Assembly: GCF_014202215.1 (NCBI RefSeq)
Contig: NZ_JACHGB010000004.1
Coordinates: forward strand, 223,255 to 287,254
DNA: 64,000 bases
Reading direction: 5' to 3'
Source of the DNA: Quisquiliibacterium transsilvanicum
GTDB taxonomy: Bacteria; Pseudomonadota; Gammaproteobacteria; Burkholderiales; Burkholderiaceae_E
Positions within the stretch are counted from its first letter, which is position 1, and each line of letters opens with the position of its first letter. A program made the position numbers and the translations under genes. The notes beneath the pieces are model-generated. The model ran no database searches. It was not told where the DNA came from and saw only the letters and a list, made by a program, of their open reading frames with translations. Shown here piece by piece: positions 54,695 through 63,673 of this stretch.

Positions 54695-55093
54695 TCAGGC
54701 AGCCCAGATCAGGGTCATCCGCCCGGCGAACAGCGGGCGCCCTCCGTCCCCGGTGGCGCGGGCCTCGACCTCAACGTAGCGCCGCTCGCGGCGCAGCTCC
54801 TTGCCGGCACAGCTGAACGCGGTGGTCACGGATTCTCCGAGCCTGGGCGCGGCCGTCAGCGACAGGCTCTGGCGGGCGTGCACGTTGCCCGGCGGGCGCG
54901 GCGAGAGCGCCTGCATGTAGGCGCGCATCAGCAGCACGGAGGCGATCCCCGGCGGCAGCGCGTCGCCGGCCGGCGCGTCCCAGGGGTAGAGGGTGCGCCA
55001 GTTCCCGAGCATGCGCTCGTCGACGGCCTCGGTGTGGCCGCCCAGCGGGGCGCCCGGCTGGAAGCGGTCGAAGGTGAGCAGCGGCGGGCTCAT
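54695..55093 (-). CDS. MaoC-like/FAS1-type dehydratase partner subunit
   Basis: This 132-residue predicted hotdog protein (LTFDRFQPGAPLGGHTEAVDERMLGNWRTLYP, VLLMRAYMQAL, VHARQSLSLTAAPRLGESVTTAF) lacks the DxNPxH catalytic motif, so it probably serves as the substrate-binding partner of the adjacent MaoC subunit. The start overlaps the DUF35 gene stop by 4 bp. The assignment is moderate and rests on context as much as sequence. Confidence 0.7.
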   Translation of the reverse strand: MSPPLLTFDRFQPGAPLGGHTEAVDERMLGNWRTLYPWDAPAGDALPPGIASVLLMRAYMQALSPRPPGNVHARQSLSLTAAPRLGESVTTAFSCAGKELRRERRYVEVEARATGDGGRPLFAGRMTLIWAA

Positions 55094-55509
55094 CGGTCGA
55101 GCTCCGCCTGCGGCAGCATCGCCTCGCCATGCGGGCGGAACACGACGCGGACGCGGGCGCCGATCTCCACCTCTGCGGGCGGGCACCCGAGCATGTTCAT
55201 CATCATCCGGAAGCCTTCGTCGAGGTCGACCAGCGCAATCGTGTACGGGACGTCGTCCTTGAAGGCAGCGGTGGGCGCGCGATGCACCACGGTGAAGGTG
55301 TGCACCGCGCCCCTGCCCGCCGACTGCCGCCACTGCGGCTCGCCCGCCTGGCAGTGCGCGCAGTGCCGGCGCGGTGGGAACTGGGTGCGTCCGCAGGCGC
55401 CGCAGTGCTGGTAGAGCAGCTCGCCGCGCGCGGCGCCGTCCCAGAACGGGGCGGTGTCGGCGTGGGCGACGGCAATCTGCGGCTTGAGCGGCTTGTCCGG
55501 GTCTGCCAT
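55090..55509 (-). CDS. DUF35 OB-fold / zinc-ribbon acyl-CoA-binding protein
   Basis: This 139-residue protein has an N-terminal helix, a rubredoxin-like zinc ribbon (YQHCGACGRTQFPPRRHCAHC, two CxxC pairs) and a C-terminal OB-fold (AVHTFTVVHRAPTAAFKDDVPYTIALVDLDEG). DUF35 proteins partner thiolase-like enzymes; one is encoded at 57598-58749. It is the first gene of the minus-strand operon and divergent from iclR across 43 bp. Confidence 0.92.
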   Translation of the reverse strand: MADPDKPLKPQIAVAHADTAPFWDGAARGELLYQHCGACGRTQFPPRRHCAHCQAGEPQWRQSAGRGAVHTFTVVHRAPTAAFKDDVPYTIALVDLDEGFRMMMNMLGCPPAEVEIGARVRVVFRPHGEAMLPQAELDR

Positions 55510-55552
55510 CGGGTTCCCTCCGGGTCGTTCTTCCTGGAGAATAGCATTCGTC

Positions 55553-56368
55553 ATGGAAAAAGATCAGGCCTGCCAGTCCGCAAGCCCCTGCGCGCGCCCG
55601 AAGCTGGTCGGGGCGCTGTCGGCGGGGCTGGCCATCCTGCGCCACCTGGGCGACCCCGACGCGCGCGCGGGCGTCAGCCGCATCGCCCGCGACCTGGGGC
55701 TGAACCCCAGCACCTGCTTCAACCTGCTGCGCACCTTGGTCCATGAGGGGATGGTGAGCTTCGATCCGGGGACCAAGACCTACGCGCTTGCGCTGGGCGT
55801 CGTCGAACTGGCCAAGGGCGCGCTGGAGCAGGCCTCGTACGCGCGCTTCATGCGCCCGCACCTGGAGGCGGTGTCGGCGCGCCACGGCGTCACGGCGACA
55901 CTGTGGCAGCGCGCAGCGGCCGACCGGATGGTGCTGGTCGACCGATCAGAAAGTGACGCGACGATGAGGGTCCACATGCAGGTCGGCCAGCGGCTGCCCC
56001 TGTACGTGGCCGCGTTCGGACGCTGCATGGCGGCCCATTCGGGGCTCTCCCGGCAGGCGCTGCGCGAGGTGTTTCGAGGGCTGCGCTGGGAGCAGGCGCC
56101 GTCGTTCGAGGCCTGGCTGCGATCGGTGCGGCAGGCGCGCGACGGCGGCTATGCGGTGGACGCGGGCCACTTCGTGCGCGGCGCGACGACGGTTTCGTCG
56201 GTCGTGCTCGACGCGGCGGGCGCGCCGATCATGGCGCTGAGCGCGGTGGGCTTCGCGGCGCAGCTTGGCGCCGCGCAGGTGGCCGCGCTCGGCGAGGACC
56301 TTGCGGAACGCGCGGCCACGGTCGGCCGCGCCCTGGCCGGCCGCGGCGCCGGCGAACGAGGGAGGTGA
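55553..56368 (+). CDS. IclR-family transcriptional regulator
   Basis: This 271-residue regulator has an N-terminal winged helix (AGLAILRHLGDPDARAGVSRIARDLGLNPSTCFNLLRTLVHEGMV, about 22-72) and a C-terminal IclR effector domain (about 85-260; VGQRLPLYVAAFGRCMAAHSGL, GGYAVDAGHFVRGATTVSSVVLDAAGAPIMALSAVG). It lies between the two arms of the acyl-CoA catabolic cluster and probably controls both from the 43-bp divergent spacer. The effector is unknown. Confidence 0.93.
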   Translation: MEKDQACQSASPCARPKLVGALSAGLAILRHLGDPDARAGVSRIARDLGLNPSTCFNLLRTLVHEGMVSFDPGTKTYALALGVVELAKGALEQASYARFMRPHLEAVSARHGVTATLWQRAAADRMVLVDRSESDATMRVHMQVGQRLPLYVAAFGRCMAAHSGLSRQALREVFRGLRWEQAPSFEAWLRSVRQARDGGYAVDAGHFVRGATTVSSVVLDAAGAPIMALSAVGFAAQLGAAQVAALGEDLAERAATVGRALAGRGAGERGR

Positions 56369-56372
56369 GGCG

Positions 56373-57521
56373 ATGGCACTGGATTTCCGCTTTTCAGCGG
56401 AGCACGAGGCGGTCAGGGACACGATCCGGCGCTTCTGCGCGGAGCAGATTGCGCCGCGGGTGGCGCGGGCCGAGGAGGACGAGGTGTTCCCGCGCGAGCT
56501 GTTCCCGATGTGGGGCGCGCTCGGGCTGCTGGGCGCGCGCTACCCCGAGGCCGACGGCGGCAGCGGCATGGACAAGGTTGCCGACTGCATCCTGCGCGAG
56601 GAGATGAGCGCGGTCTGCCAGGGCATCGCGTCGAGCTGGTCGGCGCATGCGCACCTGGGCACCTGGCCGATCTGGAAGACGGGCACCGAGGACCAGAAGG
56701 CGCGCTTCCTGCGCCCGGCACTCGCCGGCACGCTGATCGCGGGCTTCGGGCTGAGCGAGCCGGACGGCGGCTCGAACATCCGCGCGATGCGCACCCGCGC
56801 AACGAAGGTGGACGGCGGCTGGCGGCTCGACGGCAGCAAGATGTACATAACCAACGCCCCGATCGCCGACTACCTGCTGGTGGCTGCGCGTACCAGCCCG
56901 GAGCTGACGCCCGAGGCGATCAGCCTGTTCATCGTCGAACTGCCGAATCCCGGCTTCGTGATCACGAAGCTGAGGAAGGAGGGGATCCGCTGCTCGGAGA
57001 CCGGGCTGATCCATATCGAGAACGCCTTCGTCCCCGACGACTGCCTGCTCGGCGGGCGCACCGGAACCTATCCGCTGATCCTCGAGTCGCTCAGCGAGAA
57101 CCGGGTCGGCGTGGCGGCCAATGCGCTCGGCATGGCGCGCGGCGCCTTCGACGCTGCCCGCGGCTACGCGGCGGAGCGGCTGGTGGCGGGCAAGCGCATC
57201 GGCGACTACCAGGCGATCGCGCACAAGCTCGCCGACATGGCCGCCGACATCGAGGCGGCCAGGTGGCTGGTCTACCACGGCGCCTGGAAGGTGGACCAGG
57301 GCGAGCTGGACACGGCGCTCGCCTCCAAGGTGAAGCTGGTTGCCAGCGAGACCGCGCTGCGGGTCAGCGAGAACGCGATCCGGATCCTGGGCGGCGCCGG
57401 CATCATGCGCGAGTACCCGGTGGGGCGCATCCACCGCGACGCCTTCGTCTACGTGATCGGCGAGGGCACCAGCGAGATCCAGCGCAACCTGATCGCACGT
57501 TCGCTCGGGTTCAAGCCATGA
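56373..57521 (+). CDS. Acyl-CoA dehydrogenase
   Basis: This 382-residue flavoenzyme has FGLSEPDGGSNIRAMRTRATKVDGGWRLDGSKMYITNAP, the signature GKRIGDYQAIAHKLADMAADIEAARW, RILGGAGIMREYPVGRIHRDA and the catalytic glutamate motif IGEGTSEIQRNLIARSLG. Unlike the enzyme at 8687-9925 it keeps the EGT glutamate. It follows iclR by 4 bp with a clear GGAGG ribosome site. Confidence 0.94.
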   Translation: MALDFRFSAEHEAVRDTIRRFCAEQIAPRVARAEEDEVFPRELFPMWGALGLLGARYPEADGGSGMDKVADCILREEMSAVCQGIASSWSAHAHLGTWPIWKTGTEDQKARFLRPALAGTLIAGFGLSEPDGGSNIRAMRTRATKVDGGWRLDGSKMYITNAPIADYLLVAARTSPELTPEAISLFIVELPNPGFVITKLRKEGIRCSETGLIHIENAFVPDDCLLGGRTGTYPLILESLSENRVGVAANALGMARGAFDAARGYAAERLVAGKRIGDYQAIAHKLADMAADIEAARWLVYHGAWKVDQGELDTALASKVKLVASETALRVSENAIRILGGAGIMREYPVGRIHRDAFVYVIGEGTSEIQRNLIARSLGFKP

Positions 57522-57597
57522 GCGCCGGTCGGGCGGCCGCGCACCTCCGGGACGCGCGCGCCATATGCGCGAAGAGAGTCAAGGAAAGGACAGCACG

Positions 57598-58749
57598 ATG
57601 AGCATGGGCGCGGGCATCACCGGGGTCTTCGACACACGGGTCGGCGAGTTGCGCGGCTCGACCTGCATGGGGCTGCAGTACGAAGCCGCCGCCGGCGCGC
57701 TCGCCGACGCGGGACTCGCGGCGGCGCAGGTCGACGGCGTGCTCTGCGCCTACTCCTTCACCGAGCCGCACCTGATGCCGGCGTCGGTGTTCTGCGAGTA
57801 CGCGGGCATCCACCCGGACGTCTGCTATTCGATCCAGGCCGGCGGGGCGACGGCCTGCATCATGGTGATGCAGGCGGCGGCGCTGGTCGCCAGCGGCCAG
57901 TGCCGCCACGTGCTGTGCGTGACCGGCGACAACCGGCTCACCGGCATGTCGCGCGACGGCGCGGTGGCTGCGCTGTCCGAGGTGGGGCATCCGCAGTTCG
58001 AGCGCCCCTACGGGATCAGCGTGCCGGCCTCCTACGCGCTGGTGGCGCGGCGCTACATGCACGAATACGGCGTGACCGGCGAGCAGCTCGCCGCGATCGC
58101 GGTCGAGCACCGGCGCCACGCCGGGCTGCACCCGAACGCGCACAAGCGCGATCCGATCACGGTGGAGGACGTGATGCGCTCGCGCCCGATCAGCACGCCG
58201 CTGCGCATGCTCGACTGTTGCCTGATCTCCGACGGCGCCGCCGCGGTGGTGGTCAGCGCGCCGGATGCGATCGGCGAGACCCGCGCGAGCGGCATCGGGA
58301 TCCTCGGCGCCGGACAGGGCCACACCCACGAGCACATCGTCGCAGCGCCCTCGCTCACCGACTTCGGCTGCAAGCAGTCCTCGCGGATCGCCTTCGAACG
58401 CGCCGGCGTGCGGCCGGCGGACATCGACGTCGCCGAGATCTACGACTCGTTCACGATCACGCTGCTGGTGGAGCTGGAGTCGATCGGCTTCTTCGGCCGG
58501 GGCGAGGCGGGAGCTGCGGCCGCCGCGGGGGAGCTGGGCCTGCGGGGCAGGCTGCCGTGCAACACGCACGGAGGGCTGCTCTCCTACGGACACTCGGGCG
58601 CCGCGGGCGGCATGTTCCACGTCGTCGAGGGGGTGCGCCAGCTGCGTGGCGAGGCGCAGGCCCGCCAGGTGCCGGATGCCCGCCTTGCCTTCGTGCACGG
58701 CGACGGCGGCATCCTGTCGGCGCATTGCTCGCTGGTGCTGGGCCGCTGA
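57598..58749 (+). CDS. Thiolase-like protein (SCP2/lipid-transfer type)
   Basis: This 383-residue thiolase-fold protein has LRMLDCCLISDGAAAVVVSAPD, FGRGEAG and CNTHGGLLSYGHSGAAGGMFHVVEGVRQLRG. At the place where thiolases have the nucleophilic Cys (CASG-type), this protein reads SIQAGGATACIMV, so the nucleophile appears to be Gly. That points to a Ltp2-like aldolase or a non-classical role together with DUF35. An AAGGA ribosome site precedes ATG 57598. Confidence 0.88.
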   Translation: MSMGAGITGVFDTRVGELRGSTCMGLQYEAAAGALADAGLAAAQVDGVLCAYSFTEPHLMPASVFCEYAGIHPDVCYSIQAGGATACIMVMQAAALVASGQCRHVLCVTGDNRLTGMSRDGAVAALSEVGHPQFERPYGISVPASYALVARRYMHEYGVTGEQLAAIAVEHRRHAGLHPNAHKRDPITVEDVMRSRPISTPLRMLDCCLISDGAAAVVVSAPDAIGETRASGIGILGAGQGHTHEHIVAAPSLTDFGCKQSSRIAFERAGVRPADIDVAEIYDSFTITLLVELESIGFFGRGEAGAAAAAGELGLRGRLPCNTHGGLLSYGHSGAAGGMFHVVEGVRQLRGEAQARQVPDARLAFVHGDGGILSAHCSLVLGR

Positions 58750-58819
58750 GCGGGGCGTTCCGGCGCGGGCAGGCGCGGCCGGCGTGTCAGCGGCGCCCGC
58801 GCGCGCCGCGCGCCTGCGC

Positions 58820-60004
58820 TCAGTCCCGCGCCGGCAGGTAGCGCACGCTGAGCACGCCGTCGATGCGCTTGATCGAGCGCACCACCTCGTCCGGCACCGC
58901 GCTGTCGACGTCCACCAGCGTGTACGCCATCTCGCCGCGCGACTTGTTCAGCATGTTGTGGATGTTCAGCCCGGCGGCGGCCATCGCGGTGGAGATCTGG
59001 CCCAGCATGTTGGGCACGTTCGCGTTGGCGATCGCGATGCGGTAGCCCGACTCGCGCGGCGAGACCGCGTCGGGGAAGTTGACCGAGTTGCGCACGTTGC
59101 CGCTCTCGAGGTAGTCGCGCAGCTGGTCGGCGACCATCACCGCGCAGTTCTCCTCGGCCTCCCGGGTGGACGCGCCCAGGTGGGGCAGGGCGATGACGTG
59201 GCGATGGCCGTTGATCGCCGGGCCGGGGAAGTCGCAGACATACTGGCGCAGCCGGCCGGAGTCGAGCGCTGCCAGCGTCGCGGCCTCGTCGACCACGCCC
59301 TCGCGCGAGAAGTTCAGCAGCACCGCGCCGTGGCGCGCATGCTCGAACGCGGCGGCGTCGATGAGGTGCCGGGTGGCCGGCACGAGCGGCACGTGAAGCG
59401 AGACGAAGTGCGAAGCCCGCAGCAGCTCGGGAACGGAGTTCGCGCGCTTGACCTGGGCGGGCAGGCTCCAGGCGGCGTCCACGGTGATCTCCGGGTCGTA
59501 GCCGACCACGTGCATGCCCATCCGGATCGCCGCGTCGGCCACCAGGCAGCCGATCTTGCCCAGGCCGATCACGCCCAGCGTGTGGCCGGCGAGCTCGAAG
59601 CCCGCGAAGGACTTCTTGCCGTCCTCCACCTGCTTGTCCATGTCCGGCGCCTGCGGGTCGAGGGCATCGACGAAGCGCAGCGCGGCAGGCAGGTTGCGCG
59701 CCGCCAGCAGCATGCCCGCGATCACCAGCTCCTTGACCGCGTTGGCGTTCGCGCCCGGGGCGTTGAACACCGGCACGCCGCGCTCGCTCATTGCGGCCAC
59801 CGGGATGTTGTTGGTGCCCGCGCCGGCGCGGCCGATCGCCATCACGCTGGACGGGATGTCCATGCCGTGCATGTCCGCCGAGCGCACCAGCACCGCATCG
59901 GGCTCGGCGATGTCCTTGCCGGTTTCGTAGATCTCGGCGGGCAGCCGCTTCAGGCCGCTGGCGGAGATCTGGTTGAGGACGAGGACGCGGAAAGGACGGG
60001 CCAT
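58820..60004 (-). CDS. serA: D-3-phosphoglycerate dehydrogenase SerA (ACT-domain form)
   Basis: This 394-residue enzyme starts serine biosynthesis. Catalytic features: IGRAGAGTNNIPV, the NAD motif LGVIGLGKIGCLVADAAIRMG, ASHFVSLHVPLVPATRHLI, NFSREGVVDEAA, LPHLGASTREAEENCAVM (active-site His), and a C-terminal ACT domain (about 320-394; NVPNMLGQISTAMAAAGLNIHNMLNKS). The usual HLGAST is intact. The gene follows serC by 85 bp, so they may be co-transcribed. Confidence 0.92.
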   Translation of the reverse strand: MARPFRVLVLNQISASGLKRLPAEIYETGKDIAEPDAVLVRSADMHGMDIPSSVMAIGRAGAGTNNIPVAAMSERGVPVFNAPGANANAVKELVIAGMLLAARNLPAALRFVDALDPQAPDMDKQVEDGKKSFAGFELAGHTLGVIGLGKIGCLVADAAIRMGMHVVGYDPEITVDAAWSLPAQVKRANSVPELLRASHFVSLHVPLVPATRHLIDAAAFEHARHGAVLLNFSREGVVDEAATLAALDSGRLRQYVCDFPGPAINGHRHVIALPHLGASTREAEENCAVMVADQLRDYLESGNVRNSVNFPDAVSPRESGYRIAIANANVPNMLGQISTAMAAAGLNIHNMLNKSRGEMAYTLVDVDSAVPDEVVRSIKRIDGVLSVRYLPARD

Positions 60005-60089
60005 GTGCGCTCCGATGCTCGAGGCTTTGGGGGGCGAAGGGAAGGGGACCGCCCCCCGGACCGGCCGCGGGGCGGCGCAGGGGACAGGG

Positions 60090-61172
60090 TCAGCCGCGCT
60101 GCTTTTCGAAGTCGCGCATGTAGTCGACCAGCGCGCGCACGCCCTCGATGGGCATCGCGTTGTAGATCGACGCGCGCATGCCGCCGACCGAGCGGTGGCC
60201 CTTGAGCTGCAGCAGATTGCGGGCCTTGGCGCCGGCCAGGAAGTCGTCGTCGAGCGCCGCGTCCTTCAGCGTGAAGGGGACGTTCATTCGCGAGCGGTCG
60301 GCCTTGTCGACCGGGTTGGCGTAGAAGCCGGTGGCATCGAGATAGTCGTAGAGCAGCGAGGATTTCTCGATGTTGCGCTTCTCGATGGCGGCGATGCCGC
60401 CCTGTCGCTTGAGCCACTGGAACACGAGGCCGGCGATGTAGATCGAGTAGGTCGGCGGCGTGTTCAGCATCGAATCGTTGTCGGCCTGCTGCTTGAAATC
60501 GAGCATCGTCGGCGTGCCGGACGGGGCATGGCCGATCAGGTCCTCGCGGACGATCACGATGGTCAGGCCGGCCGGCCCGATGTTCTTCTGCGCGCCGCCG
60601 TAGATCAGCCCGTACTTCGAGACGTCGACCGGGCGGGACAGGAAGGTCGACGACACGTCGGCCACCAGCGGAACCTCGCCGGTCTCCGGCTCCCAGTTGA
60701 ATTCGACGCCGCCAATGGTCTCGTTCATGCAGACGTGCACGTACGCAGCCTGGGGGTCGAGCTTCCAGGTGGACCGGGCGGGCACGTAGGTGAAATTGCG
60801 GTCTTCGGCGCTGGCCGCGATGTTGACCTTGCCGAAGAGCTTGGCTTCCTTGATCGCCTTCTTGGACCACTCGCCAGTGTGGACGTAGTCGGCCGACGCC
60901 TTGCCGCGCAGCAGGTTCATCGGGATGGCGGCGAACTGCATCGTGGCGCCGCCCTGCAGGAACAGCACCTTGTAGTTCGACGGAATGCCCATCAGCTCGC
61001 GCAGGTCGGCCTCGGCCTGCGCGTGGATGCCCATGTACTCCTTGCCGCGGTGGCTCATCTCCATCACGGACTGGCCGGAGCCCCTCCAGTCGAGCATCTC
61101 GGCGGCCGCCTGCTGGAGGACTTCCTCGGGAAGCACGGCCGGGCCCGCGCTGAAGTTGAAGATCTGACGCAT
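60090..61172 (-). CDS. serC: Phosphoserine aminotransferase SerC
   Basis: This 360-residue PLP enzyme begins [16 protein letters not shown] and has [78 protein letters not shown] (PLP lysine in AQKN) and a C-terminal [12 protein letters not shown]. It converts 3-phosphohydroxypyruvate to phosphoserine, next to serA in the pathway and on the chromosome. Confidence 0.98.
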   Translation of the reverse strand: MRQIFNFSAGPAVLPEEVLQQAAAEMLDWRGSGQSVMEMSHRGKEYMGIHAQAEADLRELMGIPSNYKVLFLQGGATMQFAAIPMNLLRGKASADYVHTGEWSKKAIKEAKLFGKVNIAASAEDRNFTYVPARSTWKLDPQAAYVHVCMNETIGGVEFNWEPETGEVPLVADVSSTFLSRPVDVSKYGLIYGGAQKNIGPAGLTIVIVREDLIGHAPSGTPTMLDFKQQADNDSMLNTPPTYSIYIAGLVFQWLKRQGGIAAIEKRNIEKSSLLYDYLDATGFYANPVDKADRSRMNVPFTLKDAALDDDFLAGAKARNLLQLKGHRSVGGMRASIYNAMPIEGVRALVDYMRDFEKQRG

Positions 61173-61241
61173 CCTGGACTCCTTGGTCGAGGGCCGGAAT
61201 CTTATCGCAAGGCGGCCCGCGGCCCGGTCCGATCGCCTGGC

Positions 61242-61670
61242 TCAGTCGGGGACGAAGGCCAGCGCCAGGCCGTTGTTGCAGTAACGCAGCCCGGTCGGCT
61301 CCGGGCCGTCCTGGAACACGTGGCCGTGATGGCCACCGCAGCGCGTGCAGTGGTACTCGACCCGCGGCACGAGCAGCAGGTGGTCGACCTTGGTTTCGAA
61401 AGTGCCGGGCAGCGCCTTGGAGAAGCTCGGCCAGCCGCAGCCCGCGTCGAACTTGGCGTCCGAGCGGAACAGCGCCTGCCCGCAGCCGGCGCAGACGTAG
61501 GTTCCGGGGCGGTGCTCGCCGTTGAGAGGGCTGGAATAGGGGCGCTCGGTGTCCTCGTGCCGCAGCACGCGGTAGGCCGCGTGGCCCAGCCGCGCAAGCC
61601 ACTCGGCGTCGCTCTTCTCGACCTTCTCGACCTTCTCGATTTTCTCGACTTTTTCTTCCTGAGGATTCAT
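61242..61670 (-). CDS. msrB: Peptide methionine-(R)-S-oxide reductase MsrB
   Basis: This 142-residue repair enzyme has two zinc CxxC pairs (CAGCG, CTRCGG), the resolving/substrate region DAGCGWPSFSKAL and HVFQDGPEPTGLRYCNNGLALAF with the catalytic Cys of RYCNN. An unusual N-terminal extension of about 17 residues is composed of VEK/IEK repeats, encoded by 9-bp tandem units at about 61610-61650. ATG 61670 is used; the frame is open further upstream without homology. Confidence 0.92.
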   Translation of the reverse strand: MNPQEEKVEKIEKVEKVEKSDAEWLARLGHAAYRVLRHEDTERPYSSPLNGEHRPGTYVCAGCGQALFRSDAKFDAGCGWPSFSKALPGTFETKVDHLLLVPRVEYHCTRCGGHHGHVFQDGPEPTGLRYCNNGLALAFVPD

Positions 61671-61829
61671 CTGGAGCTCCGTTCTCGTTCGTTCTCGTTC
61701 GTACATCCCATTCTGCCCCGATCCGCCGGCCGCCGCCGGCGCGCTCGTGCAACAATGGCCGGAATTCCTGTGGCACTGGCAGGGCCTTCCCTGCGGGCCG
61801 GAAAACAACGGAACGAGGAGACCATCCGG

Positions 61830-62999
61830 ATGCAGTCAGGCACCCACCCCTGGCTGGCGCAGCAGCGCGTCCACTACGGACGACCGGCGGCGCCGCTGGT
61901 GCTCGAAGAGGCGCAGCGCTGCGGCGCGCGCCGCGTGTTCGTGACCACCACCCGTTCGCTGACGCAGGGACGCCTCGTTGCAGCATGCATCGAGGCCCTG
62001 GGCGACGCCTTCGCCGGCAAGTTCGACGCCATCGCGGCGCACAGCCCGCGCGAGGCGGTCATCGAGGGCGCCCGCCGCATCCGCGACGCGCAGGCGGACC
62101 TGGTGGTCGCCATCGGCGGCGGCTCGGTGATCGACGCGACCAAGGTCATGCTCCAGGCAGTCTGGTATGGCGTCGACTCGGTCGAGGGGCTCGATGCCAT
62201 CGTCGGCGGTGCGCATCGCGGCGGCGCGGATCCCGGCGCCTGGGACGCCGATCCGCAGTCGCTGCGGATGATCGCGGTGCCCACCACCTTCTCGGCCGCC
62301 GAATTCAGCAACGTGGCCGGCGTCACCGACGTGGCGCGCAGGCTCAAGCAGATGTACACCCACCCGCTGGCGGTGCCCCGCGCAGTGATCCTCGACCCGG
62401 CGGCCACACTGGACACCCCCGAGCGCCTGCTGCTGTCGACCGGCATGCGCTCGATGGATCATGCCGTCGAGCGCTGGTGCGCGATCCGGTCGCTGCCCTT
62501 CGGCGACGCGCTGTCGCTGCATGCGATGAAGATGCTCGCGGACGCGCTGCCGCGGGTCAAGGCGTCCCCGCAGGACCTGCAGGCCCGCTCCGACTGCCAG
62601 GTGGCGATGTGGCTGTCGCTGCTGCCGCAGAGCGCCGGGGTGCCGTTCGGCGCGAGCCACGGCATCGGCTACATCCTGGGCGGCGCCTACGGGGTTCCCC
62701 ATGGCGAGACCTCCTGCGTGATGCTTGCATCGGTGCTCGAATGGAACGAGGCGGTGAACGCCGAGCGCCAGCTGGCGGTCGCGCAGGCGCTGGGCCGGCC
62801 GGGCGAGCGCGCGGGGCCGGCAATGCGGGAGTTCGTCCGCGGCCTCGGCCTGCCCTGGCGCCTGCGCGACGTGGGCATCGAGCGCGAGCGTCTCGCCGAG
62901 ATCGCCGGCCGTTACGACGGCACCGGACCGATCGCGACCAACCCGCGCCGGGTCGGGTCGGCGGCGGACATCGTCGAGATCCTCGAACTCGCCTGGTGA
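61830..62999 (+). CDS. Iron-containing alcohol dehydrogenase / maleylacetate-reductase-like
   Basis: This 389-residue group-III dehydrogenase has the NAD motif AIGGGSVIDATKVM, PTTFSAAEFSNVAGVTD, STGMRSMDHAVERWC (metal ligand region) and FGASHGIGYILGGAYGVPHGETSCVML, with His ligands of the usual HxxxH/HGE type. GAGGAG lies 7 bp before ATG 61830. It may reduce or oxidise an alcohol, aldehyde or maleylacetate-type substrate; the context does not decide which. Confidence 0.85.
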   Translation: MQSGTHPWLAQQRVHYGRPAAPLVLEEAQRCGARRVFVTTTRSLTQGRLVAACIEALGDAFAGKFDAIAAHSPREAVIEGARRIRDAQADLVVAIGGGSVIDATKVMLQAVWYGVDSVEGLDAIVGGAHRGGADPGAWDADPQSLRMIAVPTTFSAAEFSNVAGVTDVARRLKQMYTHPLAVPRAVILDPAATLDTPERLLLSTGMRSMDHAVERWCAIRSLPFGDALSLHAMKMLADALPRVKASPQDLQARSDCQVAMWLSLLPQSAGVPFGASHGIGYILGGAYGVPHGETSCVMLASVLEWNEAVNAERQLAVAQALGRPGERAGPAMREFVRGLGLPWRLRDVGIERERLAEIAGRYDGTGPIATNPRRVGSAADIVEILELAW

Positions 63000-63041
63000 G
63001 CCCCGCGGCCCCGGCGGCTGCGGAATGGACGAAAATCAATG

Positions 63042-63069
63042 CATGATCCGCGGCATATCGCGGACCATG
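63042..63069. repeat. Inverted repeat upstream of the universal-stress-protein gene
   Basis: CATGATCCGCG (63042-63052) and CGCGGACCATG (63059-63069) pair with one mismatch around a 6-base loop, GCATAT. It lies 58 bp before the usp ATG and 42 bp after the dehydrogenase stop. It could be an operator or a terminator without a T-run. Confidence 0.6.
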
Positions 63070-63127
63070 ACATGCAGACTGGCAGGCGGCCGGTGCCACC
63101 GGCCCGGAACACGACAGAGGAGACCCC

Positions 63128-63571
63128 ATGTTCAGACGCATCCTGGTGCCCATCGACGGCTCCGAGCTCTCCACCGAGGCGCTGAAGTCGGCGATCCGGC
63201 TGGCCGAGGAGAACGGCGCCGCGATCATCGCGCTCAACGTCCAGCCGGTGTACCGGCCGCCAGTGGTGGCCGAAGTGCCCGTGGCGGACATCTACTCGCA
63301 GGAGGAGTACGAGTCGGGTGCGCTGCAGGTCGCGGACAAGGTGCTCGCAGACGCGAGCGCGCTCGCGGCTGCGGTGTCGGTGCCCTGCAAGACGGTCGCC
63401 CAGCTGGATGCGAGCCCCTGGGAGGCGATCATCCGGGTGGCCCGCGAAGAGGGCTGCGACCTGATCTTCATGGCCTCGCACGGCCGCAGGGGCGTGGCCG
63501 GCCTGCTGCTGGGCAGCGAAACCCAGAAAGTGCTCACCCACTGCAAGATCCCGGTGCTCGTGCATCGCTGA
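63128..63571 (+). CDS. Universal stress protein (UspA family)
   Basis: This 147-residue single-domain protein starts MFRRILVPIDGSELSTEALKSAIRLAEENG and ends with the ATP-binding motif GRRGVAGLLLGSETQKVLTHCKIPVLV (G-2x-G-9x-G-S/T form). AGGAGA lies about six bases upstream. The nucleotide-binding residues are present, so it belongs to the ATP-binding UspFG-type group. It is a single gene, convergent with hemN. Confidence 0.93.
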   Translation: MFRRILVPIDGSELSTEALKSAIRLAEENGAAIIALNVQPVYRPPVVAEVPVADIYSQEEYESGALQVADKVLADASALAAAVSVPCKTVAQLDASPWEAIIRVAREEGCDLIFMASHGRRGVAGLLLGSETQKVLTHCKIPVLVHR

Positions 63572-63644
63572 TCGCGCCGGCCGGCCGCCGCCCGTGGGCG
63601 GAGCGGCCGGGCGGCGGGCCGGGCAGGCGGTGTGGAAACGCGGC

Positions 63645-63669
63645 GGCGGGCAGTTGCGGCCTGCCCGCC
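63645..63669. terminator. GC-rich hairpin between usp and hemN (weak candidate)
   Basis: A perfect 9-bp stem GGCGGGCAG/CTGCCCGCC (63645-63653 with 63661-63669) has a 7-base loop and lies in the 102-bp gap between convergent genes. No T-run is present on either side. Confidence 0.4.
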
Positions 63670-63673
63670 GGCT

